A stretch of 39,478 bases of DNA from a virus. The notes beneath the pieces are model-generated. The model ran no database searches. It saw only the letters and a list, made by a program, of their open reading frames with translations, and had not been told where the DNA came from. The translations under genes were made by a program, and so were the position numbers. The stretch is from positions 1-39,478 of IMG/VR virus record IMGVR_UViG_3300035207_000016; one strand, written 5' to 3'. This document shows positions 22,260 to 29,030 of the stretch, in pieces (positions within the stretch are counted from its first letter, which is position 1; each line of letters opens with the position of its first letter).

Positions 22260-23849
22260 CTACCTCCCTGAACCGAACGGCACCATCACGGCCGGCGCGG
22301 GCTGGCTGCCGTTCGCGGTCGGATCGGGCGCCGGAGTGTCGAACGTGCCTGGATCGGCCGGCGCGGCGGACGCCTTCTCATCCTCGATGCGGGTCGCCTC
22401 TTTGTCGATCTCGATGTCGTCCCAGTCCGGATGGGCCATGCTGATCTTGGTACGCAGCGAGATGGCGCCTGCCGCGTCCAGCAATCCGATGATCTCCGCG
22501 TCCTTCTTGGGGTCCGGCGTCACGCCATCGGGGTACTGGACGGCCATCGGCAGGTCCGGCTTGCTGCCCTCGGCGGAGTAGTACCGCGCGTCGAGCTTAG
22601 CCAGCACCAGCGCCGTGCGCCGGAACGCCCGCGACGCGTAATCGACCTTGCGCGCCCTGGTGCTGACGGTCCGGGCGCCGCGCTGGCCGACCTCGGTCGC
22701 CGTTGCCTGCGCGCCGGAGGTCTCCTCGCCGAACGCGTCGGCGCTCAGCCCGGCGTTGCGCACGATGGTGCGCCAGTTGCCGGCGGCGGTCCGCTCGTAG
22801 CTGTCTACGTTGATCTCGAACTCCACCTTTTCGATCTGCAACGGCTGCTGTGGATCGAGCGACTTCACCGCGGTGAAGATCCGCTGCGCGGCATCGAACG
22901 TGGCCCCCTTGCCCGGCCCGAGACCGCGGGTGTACTCCTGCGGGACGATCAGGCGCGGCCGGGCCAGCCTCAGCGCATCCATCCACAGTGACCACGTCTC
23001 ATCGAGCGTCTGCATGGCCGGGATCGCGCCGTCATAGTCCGACCGGCCGATCGGCTCATCCGGCACGCGACGGTTGGGCAGCACGTTCGGGTGGTGGATG
23101 ACGTCCAGCACGTCGATGCCGGTCAGGATCGGGCCGCTGTCGCCTCCGAGCGTCGCCAGGCGGGCCGTCTCCTGGTGGTCGGCCAGCGACACCAGTGCGC
23201 CGAGGCGGTCATCGCTGCCGCGCCGGAGCTGGTGCTCGACGGTCCCGGGCTCGTGGCGTTCGAGGTGCCGCAGCACGCCGCCCTTGCCGTCGGTCGGCAA
23301 TGACCGCCAGAACGTGATGGCGGTCAGGTGCCCCGAGCTCCATTCGGGAATTGCGCAGTGCGGCGTCAGCGCCTCGGCTATCGGGTAGTCCGCCACCGCC
23401 TTGTCGACCGTGCACCGGATGTAGGACGACCCGTAGGCGCTGGCCAACTCGGCAGCCTGTGCCATCACCGCGTACACGCCACCCTCGGTCAGGATGGCCT
23501 GCATCCGCTCGGTGGCGCCCTCATCCTCGATGGTGACGGTGGGCGGCTCGCTGTAGAGCAGGTCGGCCGACAGCGAGCTGATGTTGGCCGCCGCCGGGAT
23601 GTGCATCCGCTCCATATCCCCGATGGTGCCGATGTCCGGCTGGCCCCAAAACATCCGCCCGAACCACCCGTACAGCCCGCTGGCGCGCTGCGACGGACGT
23701 ACCGCCAGGCCGTAGCCGGCGTTGGGGCTGTACCAGCGCGCCAGCTCCGCGGGATCGCCCACGTACCAGCGCCGATACTCCTCGAACAGGGTCGCGCAGT
23801 CCGTACGGCCCGGCGGCCAGTGCGTGTCAGGACCCCACGTGATCGGCAT
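22260..23849 (-). CDS. Portal protein, 529 aa
   Basis: SPP1 gp6/actinophage-type portal. The N-terminal part has LFEEYRRWYVGDP and RMHIPAAANISSLSADLLYS. The middle has IDVLDVIHHPNVLPNRRVPD and DETWSLWMDALRLARPRLIV, and the stem/clip region SGAQATATEVGQRGARTVST. It forms the dodecameric DNA gate at the capsid vertex. Start ATG 23849 lacks a strong ribosome-binding site; an in-frame ATG at 23903 inside palindromic element A would add 18 residues (MPGQRLEISALSGAYDRV). Confidence 0.85.
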   Translation of the reverse strand: MPITWGPDTHWPPGRTDCATLFEEYRRWYVGDPAELARWYSPNAGYGLAVRPSQRASGLYGWFGRMFWGQPDIGTIGDMERMHIPAAANISSLSADLLYSEPPTVTIEDEGATERMQAILTEGGVYAVMAQAAELASAYGSSYIRCTVDKAVADYPIAEALTPHCAIPEWSSGHLTAITFWRSLPTDGKGGVLRHLERHEPGTVEHQLRRGSDDRLGALVSLADHQETARLATLGGDSGPILTGIDVLDVIHHPNVLPNRRVPDEPIGRSDYDGAIPAMQTLDETWSLWMDALRLARPRLIVPQEYTRGLGPGKGATFDAAQRIFTAVKSLDPQQPLQIEKVEFEINVDSYERTAAGNWRTIVRNAGLSADAFGEETSGAQATATEVGQRGARTVSTRARKVDYASRAFRRTALVLAKLDARYYSAEGSKPDLPMAVQYPDGVTPDPKKDAEIIGLLDAAGAISLRTKISMAHPDWDDIEIDKEATRIEDEKASAAPADPGTFDTPAPDPTANGSQPAPAVMVPFGSGR

Positions 23850-23881
23850 GACGCGATCGTACGCGCCGGACAGCGCGCTGA

Positions 23882-23972
23882 TCTCAAGCCTCTGACCAGG
23901 CATTATGCAGCCGTTTCAACTCGCTCCGATCAAGTGAGTTTTCGGCCTTGCGTTTGCGCAGGTCAGAGGCTC
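23882..23972. repeat. Palindromic element, copy A
   Basis: About 91 bp, nearly identical to copy B (24391-24485); I counted about six base differences. Terminal inverted repeats AGCCTCTGACC (23887-23897) and GGTCAGAGGCT (23961-23971) flank an interior with AACTCG and GAGTT that can pair. The stop codon of the lipoprotein gene lies within its right arm. Confidence 0.85.
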
Positions 23973-24367
23973 GGAAACGGCAGAGCCGGACACAGTCGGG
24001 CGTGAGTGACGGCAAGAATCCGGCGCGCCACATCGAGCCCGAAGCCCTGATCAGCTTCCGGCGACGTGAATCGGGCGTTCACGTTGGCCAGCAGCCGCGC
24101 CGGCTCGATGCCCCGCTCCAGATCCGAGCAGACGTTGTGACCGCGGCCGAGCATGAGCGCCCGGCTGTGCCGGCCGACGATCCGCGGGTCGATGGCGCCG
24201 AGGTCGGCCAGCCATCCGTCGACGTCCTCACCGGCCGCGGCGAGCGTCGACCGGGCGACCGTCGTACCGGCGGGCTGCGCGGTAGGCGTCGTCGGCGTAC
24301 CGCAAGCCAGCAGAACTACCGTGATCACGAGCGCCGCACCGCACGCCCAACGACCGGAAACCCCCAT
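23963..24367 (-). CDS. Secreted lipoprotein, DUF732-like, 134 aa
   Basis: The N-terminus is a lipoprotein signal: basic (GVSGRW), hydrophobic (ALVITVVLLA), lipobox LLAC with Cys22. After a Thr/Pro linker a helical domain follows (DVDGWLADLGAIDPRI; GRGHNVCSDLERG; ADQGFGLDVARRILAVTHAR, LCP), the pattern of the DUF732 family of actinobacterial secreted proteins. Bracketed by palindromic elements A and B and foreign to the terminase-portal order, so it looks like a moron. A -10-like TATCCT lies seven bases before the ATG. A surface role such as superinfection exclusion is inference. Confidence 0.75.
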   Translation of the reverse strand: MGVSGRWACGAALVITVVLLACGTPTTPTAQPAGTTVARSTLAAAGEDVDGWLADLGAIDPRIVGRHSRALMLGRGHNVCSDLERGIEPARLLANVNARFTSPEADQGFGLDVARRILAVTHARLCPALPFPSL

Positions 24368-24390
24368 GGCATCGAGGATAGCCGATTGAT

Positions 24391-24485
24391 TCTCAAGCCT
24401 CTGACCAGGCATTATGCAGCCGTTTCAACTCGCTCCGATCAGGTGAGTTTTCGGCTCTGCGTTTGTGCAGGTCAGAGGCTTGAGA
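24391..24485. repeat. Palindromic element, copy B
   Basis: Perfect 16-bp terminal inverted repeat TCTCAAGCCTCTGACC (24391-24406) and its reverse complement (24470-24485). It directly abuts the stop codon of the terminase large subunit (24486-24488). The interior is nearly identical to copy A. On the minus strand it could form one long imperfect hairpin. Confidence 0.9.
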
Positions 24486-25814
24486 TCAGACCAGAAGCGG
24501 TGTCTCAAAGATGTCGTGATGCCAGATATGCCGTGAACTGTACGGCGCGTACCGCAGGCAGCCGTCAATGCCATGATCGTCGATCTTGAGGGGCTTCTCT
24601 TCGCCGAGCCTGGCCGCCCTCTCGTCCCAGACGTACCCCGGAATCTCGTCGATCAGCGCGGGGCACTCCTCGGCAACGATGATCTTGCCGGTGGCGATCA
24701 GCGAGCCCGCGACGCGCAGCGAGTCGGACACCTCGTTGTCGGCCGCCCTGGTAGGTAGGCCGTCGCGGTAGCACTGCACGCGGAAGCTGGCCGCGCTCGG
24801 GTCGACGGCCACCATGACGGGCGCGACGCCGCGCAGGTCGCCGCTGACGCCCGTCGGCTTGATCTCGCGCAGCCACTGACGCAGGCCGGCGCTGTACTCG
24901 ACATCGGAGAGCTGGCGCCGCTGGCGCCGCGAGTCCCAGCGGTACTCGTCCGTGACGTACAGCGCCTCACCGCTGCCGACGCGCACGTCCGGACCGATGC
25001 CGAGCATCCCGGCGTGAAACGGGTTGGACGTTCCGTAGTCGACCCCGACCGCCAGGTAATCCCGCATCTCAGGCATGGCCCGGCGCGGCATGACGTTACG
25101 CTCCGCGTCCCACTCCGCGAAGATCGCGCCCTCGGCCATGCACCATTCGCCCAAGATGTTCCGTTTGTAGAACACGCCGACGTACTCACGTTTGAGACGC
25201 GCGACGAACGTCGGATCGAGCGATGGATTGTCGTCAATGACAAAGGAGAATACGTTCATATCGAGCGCGTCATCCCCCCGTCGCTCGATCACGCTGCCGT
25301 CACGTTGGATCTGGTATCGAGCACGTTGAATGCGATCACGGTTCAGCCAGTGATTCTTAGCGTCCGGGTTGCCGGTTCCGAACCACTGCGCGCCGGTGAT
25401 CGATGTCCGTGTCGTCGCCATCGAAAAGACGTCCTCCGGCCACCGCGGGATCTCGTCGCCGTACCAACCTGCGAGCGTCATACCGGCGATCTTGTTCACC
25501 GCGCCGACATCGTTGGCGCCACACAGGTAGATCCGCCGACCGAGGATGTTGGCCTCCCCGCTGCCGGCGCTCAGCTTCGCCCGGCGCGGCCCGATCATCG
25601 CCACGATCGGATCGATGACGTTGCGCTTAAGCGTCCGCTCCGTCTTTCCGATCATCGCCAGTTCGCCCCGTGGACCGTCGATCAGAAACTCCAGCCACCT
25701 GATCAACGAGCAAACCGTCTTTGACGACCGGACGGCCCCTTCCCATAGGTTGCCGGCCGCCGTCGCGCGCTGGACGCTGGCGAGTTGCTTACCGATCAGG
25801 GGTGCGTAGCGCAT
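24486..25814 (-). CDS. terL: Terminase large subunit, 442 aa
   Basis: Packaging motor ATPase and nuclease. ATPase: Walker A-like EGAVRSSKT (25-33) and Walker B LAGWYGDE (114-121). Nuclease (RNase H-like fold): Asp259 in VGVDYGTSNP, Asp338 in VAVDPSAAS, and acidic residues 412-417 (IDDHGID). GAGGCG stands five bases before the ATG. Palindromic elements lie immediately before (C) and after (B) the gene. No intein or intron seen. Confidence 0.9.
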   Translation of the reverse strand: MRYAPLIGKQLASVQRATAAGNLWEGAVRSSKTVCSLIRWLEFLIDGPRGELAMIGKTERTLKRNVIDPIVAMIGPRRAKLSAGSGEANILGRRIYLCGANDVGAVNKIAGMTLAGWYGDEIPRWPEDVFSMATTRTSITGAQWFGTGNPDAKNHWLNRDRIQRARYQIQRDGSVIERRGDDALDMNVFSFVIDDNPSLDPTFVARLKREYVGVFYKRNILGEWCMAEGAIFAEWDAERNVMPRRAMPEMRDYLAVGVDYGTSNPFHAGMLGIGPDVRVGSGEALYVTDEYRWDSRRQRRQLSDVEYSAGLRQWLREIKPTGVSGDLRGVAPVMVAVDPSAASFRVQCYRDGLPTRAADNEVSDSLRVAGSLIATGKIIVAEECPALIDEIPGYVWDERAARLGEEKPLKIDDHGIDGCLRYAPYSSRHIWHHDIFETPLLV

Positions 25815-25875
25815 TCAGCGCCTCGATTCGCAGTGTGAAATCGCTGGCGCTACGCTGCTCTGACGTCAGCCCGAG

Positions 25876-25978
25876 CGGATCGCAAGCCTCTGACCTGCGG
25901 TTTTGCGCGCCCTGAAACTCGGGCTGCGGGAGCGAGTTGCGAAGGTCACAAAACCGCAGGTCAGAGGCTTGCGATCCG
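25876..25978. repeat. Palindromic element, copy C
   Basis: A perfect 30-bp inverted repeat: 25876-25905 (starts CGGATCGCAAGCCTC) and 25949-25978, with a 43-base interior containing a smaller hairpin AACTCG/CGAGTT. It shares CAAGCCTCTGACC termini and the AACTCG core with A and B but has a different interior. Its right end abuts the terS stop codon (25979-25981). Confidence 0.9.
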
Positions 25979-26533
25979 TCACTCACCATCGGACACATCA
26001 CCCCGTCCCGTCATGTTGCGAATCCAGGCGGTCACGGCGTCAGCCTCGCGCTGGTCGGAGTCGTACTGGTCGAGCATCTTGTGCTTGTCGATCGCCGTTC
26101 CGGCGATGATCATGAGGTTGCGTTGATCCTGGGTCGGCACGCAATCGATGACCCTCATTTCGAAAGTGTTATCTTTGCCCCCGAAGTTGAACACCTTCCA
26201 CGTCTGCGATTCCATGTCCGCGAGCGCCTTTTCGGCGGCGTGGACAAAGCGTTCGGCCAGCCTCTGCCGGCGCTCCGCGAGACTCAGTCTGGTAGCCTCG
26301 ATTGCATTTTGCATCTTGGCGCGTGTCTCGGGTGCGCCGAATTGCGGAGCATCCTCCGCCGCCGCGACGATCCGCCGCACGCTGGCCTCGGATATGCCGT
26401 GACGTGCGGCAACCTGCCGGACCGACCCGTCCGCCGTGCCTACGGTCCGTCGCGCGTCGGCCACCACGGCCTGACGCACCGCGTCGGAAATCGTACGCGG
26501 TGCGCCAGCCGGCTTGCGTGGACGCGAAGTCAT
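25979..26533 (-). CDS. terS: Terminase small subunit, 184 aa
   Basis: DNA-recognition subunit of packaging. The N-terminus is basic and Pro-rich (MTSRPRKPAGAPR). An HTH follows (GSVRQVAARHGISEASVRRI), then long helices for oligomerisation (IEATRLSLAERRQRLAERFV; HAAEKALADME). It sits directly before terL in transcription order. The ATG at 26533 has AAGGG very close; an ATG at 26563 inside the upstream HTH gene is an alternative start. Confidence 0.75.
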   Translation of the reverse strand: MTSRPRKPAGAPRTISDAVRQAVVADARRTVGTADGSVRQVAARHGISEASVRRIVAAAEDAPQFGAPETRAKMQNAIEATRLSLAERRQRLAERFVHAAEKALADMESQTWKVFNFGGKDNTFEMRVIDCVPTQDQRNLMIIAGTAIDKHKMLDQYDSDQREADAVTAWIRNMTGRGDVSDGE

Positions 26534-26549
26534 GCCCTTGATCGTAGCG

Positions 26550-26747
26550 TCATCTGCGACCATCACGGATCTGGTACAACCGCGCCTCGGTCAAGCCTGC
26601 CGCCTGCGCGATCGCGGCACGAGGCAGGCCGGCGGCCATCGCTGCGCGGATGAGGGCGTCACGCCGTATCCTGGCGCACTCGCCCTCGGCCACGATGATC
26701 TGCTCGAACTCGATATCGAACAGAAGCGCGTCGCTACTTTCGCTCAT
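26550..26747 (-). CDS. Small HTH protein, 65 aa
   Basis: Residues 30-62 form a compact helix-turn-helix (ALIRAAMAAGLPRAAIAQAA, GLTEARLYQIRDGRR). The N-terminus is acidic. Coupled by ATGA to the secreted-protein gene and overlapping or abutting terS. It may be a regulator of late genes or a DNA-binding partner of the terminase; no direct evidence for either. Confidence 0.7.
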   Translation of the reverse strand: MSESSDALLFDIEFEQIIVAEGECARIRRDALIRAAMAAGLPRAAIAQAAGLTEARLYQIRDGRR

Positions 26748-27031
26748 CCCCACGTGTCGTACCCCAACCCCTTGAACCGGCCGCAGGTCACGCCCCGACC
26801 GGTGTTCGTCTTCCCGGTCGCGCCGGCCGGCGCGCACCGGTCCCCCTGTCGTACCGGCCCGACCACGTGCAGCGTGCTGTAGGTCGGCGCCGGTGGCGGC
26901 GGCTTCTGTGCAGGCGCGACGTCGGAACACTGGGCCAGCGTCGCTCCGCCGAGCCCGAGTAGCGCAGCCACCGCCCCCACCGCGCCCAGGGCCAGCTTGA
27001 GACATCCGGCGTCCGGAGCCCGGTGCGCCAT
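26744..27031 (-). CDS. Secreted small protein with signal peptide, 95 aa
   Basis: The N-terminus is hydrophobic (CLKLALGAVGAVAALLGLGG) with a likely cleavage near ATLAQC; it could also remain anchored. A Pro-rich linker (PAQKPPPPAPT) leads to DRCAPAGATGKTNTGRGVTC, a pattern seen in small actinobacterial secreted proteins. Not a lysis gene by position. A possible envelope-modifying early protein; function inferred only from export. Confidence 0.65.
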   Translation of the reverse strand: MAHRAPDAGCLKLALGAVGAVAALLGLGGATLAQCSDVAPAQKPPPPAPTYSTLHVVGPVRQGDRCAPAGATGKTNTGRGVTCGRFKGLGYDTWG

Positions 27032-27183
27032 CAGCGGCACCCCCCGCAGGTCGACGGACGATCCTGGCCGCGGATCGTCTCGTCGTCCGGACACCACAGC
27101 ATCATCTGGTACATCAGCGTCAGCAGGACGGCCGCGACCATCCATGCCGTGACCTCGACCCGCGTCCGACCCCGGGCGGTCAT
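27031..27183 (-). CDS. Single-TM small protein, 50 aa
   Basis: One transmembrane segment (AWMVAAVLLTLMYQMMLW), then an acidic stretch and a C-terminal CGGCR. ATGA overlap with the upstream gene and TGATG with the downstream secreted protein, so the two exported products are translated together and may act together at the membrane. No family known. Confidence 0.65.
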   Translation of the reverse strand: MTARGRTRVEVTAWMVAAVLLTLMYQMMLWCPDDETIRGQDRPSTCGGCR

Positions 27184-27464
27184 GACTCGGCCTGCCGCAG
27201 TGCCGCCAGCGCAGCTTGCGCCTCTGTGATGAACCGCTCCAGTCCGGCCACCGCTTCCGCGTGCGTCGTGGCACTCCCGTAATAGCCAACGATGTCCCAA
27301 TCGTCGCACTGGTGAGGAAGCCCTACGCCCCACCGATCCGACGAGTGCCACGTCCCAGACGAATAAGGACGATGCAAAATGAACTCAAATTCCCCCCCGA
27401 GCGTTGCCTGGCCATTCTCGTCCCATTCAAGATTCACTGCACTCACAGCCCCTCCCGCGCTCAT
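27180..27464 (-). CDS. Hypothetical acidic protein, 94 aa
   Basis: Beta-rich N-terminus (AVNLEWDENGQATLGGEFEF; YSSGTWHSSDRWGVGL) and a C-terminal helix (AVAGLERFITEAQAALAALR). No recognised family; possibly an immunity or small regulatory protein type. In the chain of genes joined by four-base overlaps downstream of the resolvase. Confidence 0.65.
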   Translation of the reverse strand: MSAGGAVSAVNLEWDENGQATLGGEFEFILHRPYSSGTWHSSDRWGVGLPHQCDDWDIVGYYGSATTHAEAVAGLERFITEAQAALAALRQAES

Positions 27465-27859
27465 GCCCTCTCCAGTCCACTGATGATCTGCAACGCCCTG
27501 GTGATCGTCATCTTCGCCACCCCCGGCCGCCACGCGTTGAGGATGGCGACCCCCGTCCACGTCACGTCGGCCCCCGGGCGGAACGGGCGCGGCCGACCTG
27601 TGGGCGTCCTGGTCAGCGACACCCGGCGCCGGCGTTCGGAGCGTTGCCAGACCAGGAACACCCCGCCGGGCGACTGGACGCTGATGTTCTCCGCCAGCTC
27701 CCCGGTCGGCAGGAGTGCCACCGTGTGCAGCACCCCCACCCGTCGCCCCCGGTCGAGCAATGCATCGCGTGCCCGGGCGCACGCCGCCGGCAGCCGCGGG
27801 TCGTCCGGCGACCACTCCTCGACCAGCCCGACCCGCGGTGCCGACTGCGCAACGCTCAC
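27461..27859 (-). CDS. Hypothetical protein, 132 aa
   Basis: GTG start overlapping the RusA stop (GTGA). Contains WSPDDPRLPAACARARDALL, RGRRVGVLHTVALLPTGELA and an Arg-rich centre (QRSERRRRVSLTRT). It resembles actinophage hypothetical proteins adjacent to resolvases. Function unknown; basic character would allow nucleic-acid contact. Confidence 0.6.
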   Translation of the reverse strand: MSVAQSAPRVGLVEEWSPDDPRLPAACARARDALLDRGRRVGVLHTVALLPTGELAENISVQSPGGVFLVWQRSERRRRVSLTRTPTGRPRPFRPGADVTWTGVAILNAWRPGVAKMTITRALQIISGLERA

Positions 27860-28380
27860 GCGTCCGCCCCGAACATCGCACGACGGTAAGCCATCTCCGA
27901 CGCCTGTTGCGGCGCCCGGTCGGCCACCACCTCGGGCAGCGTCACGGCCCAGATGCCGATGTGCACGCCCGGTTGCCGGTAGGACATGTCGCCGGCCCAA
28001 CGCCGCGACCCCGCCCACTCGATCACCTGCGCATCGTCCTCCCACACACCGGCCTTGGAGCAGGCGTCCCATACCGCCCGGTCCAGCTTGTCCCCGTCGC
28101 GCGCTCCTGGCGCCCACAGCCCCCCGTAGACCTCGGCATCCGCGACCGGCACCGGAACCCAGTACCGGCACCGGACCATCGCACCCTCGGTCCGTTGGAC
28201 CGCCATCCAACAGGCGCCCAAACGACCGTTCATGTCCGCCAACACGGCCCGACGTACCGCATCCGACCACGCCGCGTACCCCTGCGCTGCCTGGCGCACG
28301 CCGGTACCGCCCCGGTTGACGTTAACGCTGCCTTTGGTGACCGGGATTCCCGGCACCCATACATCACACACCAGCCGCAT
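27856..28380 (-). CDS. rusA: RusA-family Holliday junction resolvase, 174 aa
   Basis: Cleaves four-way DNA junctions made in recombination and replication, probably to prepare DNA for packaging. The N-terminus VWVPGIPVTKGSVNVN is typical. The acidic active-site block is around residues 95-116: DGDKLDRAVWDACSKAG and VWEDDAQV. GGGAGG precedes ATG 28380, which overlaps the upstream gene by 17 bases. Confidence 0.85.
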   Translation of the reverse strand: MRLVCDVWVPGIPVTKGSVNVNRGGTGVRQAAQGYAAWSDAVRRAVLADMNGRLGACWMAVQRTEGAMVRCRYWVPVPVADAEVYGGLWAPGARDGDKLDRAVWDACSKAGVWEDDAQVIEWAGSRRWAGDMSYRQPGVHIGIWAVTLPEVVADRAPQQASEMAYRRAMFGADA

Positions 28381-28660
28381 GGCGGCCTCCCGTTCCGCCC
28401 GCCAGGTCGCGACCCTGACCGCGCAACGCCGCGCGGAACGACGCCACGATCTCCTCGACGCTGTCCACATCGGACGGTCGGGTGGTCCAGTAGTGCTCGG
28501 CCAGCGCGGTGATCTCCAGATTGGGCCGGCATTCATTGCGACCCGCGAACGTGACGTCGCCACACGCGAAGGCCACCACGCGCCAACACGTCGTGCAGCC
28601 CATCAACGCGCCCATGACGCGCAGCAGCGGCAGCCCGTGCGTCTCATGAATGCCCGTCAC
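28364..28660 (-). CDS. Hypothetical Cys-rich protein, 98 aa
   Basis: GTG start overlapping the upstream stop. It has HETHGLP followed by MGCTTCWRVVAFACG and NECRPNLEITALAEHYW, with four Cys that could bind zinc. The family was not recognised. It sits between an unknown helical protein and RusA, so it may join in DNA metabolism. Confidence 0.6.
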   Translation of the reverse strand: MTGIHETHGLPLLRVMGALMGCTTCWRVVAFACGDVTFAGRNECRPNLEITALAEHYWTTRPSDVDSVEEIVASFRAALRGQGRDLAGGTGGRHAAGV

Positions 28661-28977
28661 GTCCGACGCTCCAGCTCCGCCAGCCGCGCATACAGTACGT
28701 CGATGTGCTGCGACAGAATCGTGATGATCGTGCGCGCCTGCTGGTCGGAGGCCAGCGCGCTGTTCCACATGATCTCACTGATCACGATCGGCTCGACCGG
28801 CCGCTCGGCCGTCCGTTCGCGCTCACTCCGCTCCAGCGCGTCGAGCCGTGCCACGCTTTTGCCGATCACATCGGCAAAAAACAACATGCCGGCACCCATC
28901 GAAATCACGTTCGGAGTCTCGCCCTTAAGCCAGGCCTTCGCCTGATTGATGTATTGATCATGCATTCCCTGCATCAT
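28657..28977 (-). CDS. Hypothetical protein with C-terminal coiled coil, 106 aa
   Basis: Start at ATG 28977: AAGGGGG lies eight bases upstream, whereas a GTG at 28986 would overlap it. The N-terminal part has a moderately hydrophobic stretch (VISMGAGMLFFADVIGKSVA), and charged helices follow (LDALERSERERTAER; LSQHIDVLYARLAELERRT). First gene after the promoter at 29001-29030, so it begins the terminase-proximal operon. Function unknown. Confidence 0.65.
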   Translation of the reverse strand: MMQGMHDQYINQAKAWLKGETPNVISMGAGMLFFADVIGKSVARLDALERSERERTAERPVEPIVISEIMWNSALASDQQARTIITILSQHIDVLYARLAELERRT

Positions 28978-29000
28978 GACCGACACCCCCTTCGGGAATC

Positions 29001-29030
29001 AACGTACATCATGCGCTGTAGTGACGTCAA
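29001..29030 (-). promoter_or_regulatory. Leftward promoter TTGACG-N18-TACGTT
   Basis: On the minus strand TTGACG (29030-29025) and TACGTT (29006-29001) with an 18-base spacer, the same geometry as the promoters at 167, 1903 and 37859. It lies over the end of the SF2 helicase gene and fires into the coiled-coil protein, RusA and packaging genes, with a short leader carrying AAGGGGG. Confidence 0.65.

Noticed and set aside
23882-24485. Palindromic elements as integron attC sites, or the pair as a CRISPR array.
   Set aside because: No attC core sequences at the ends, only three copies at irregular spacing, no cas genes and no integrase.
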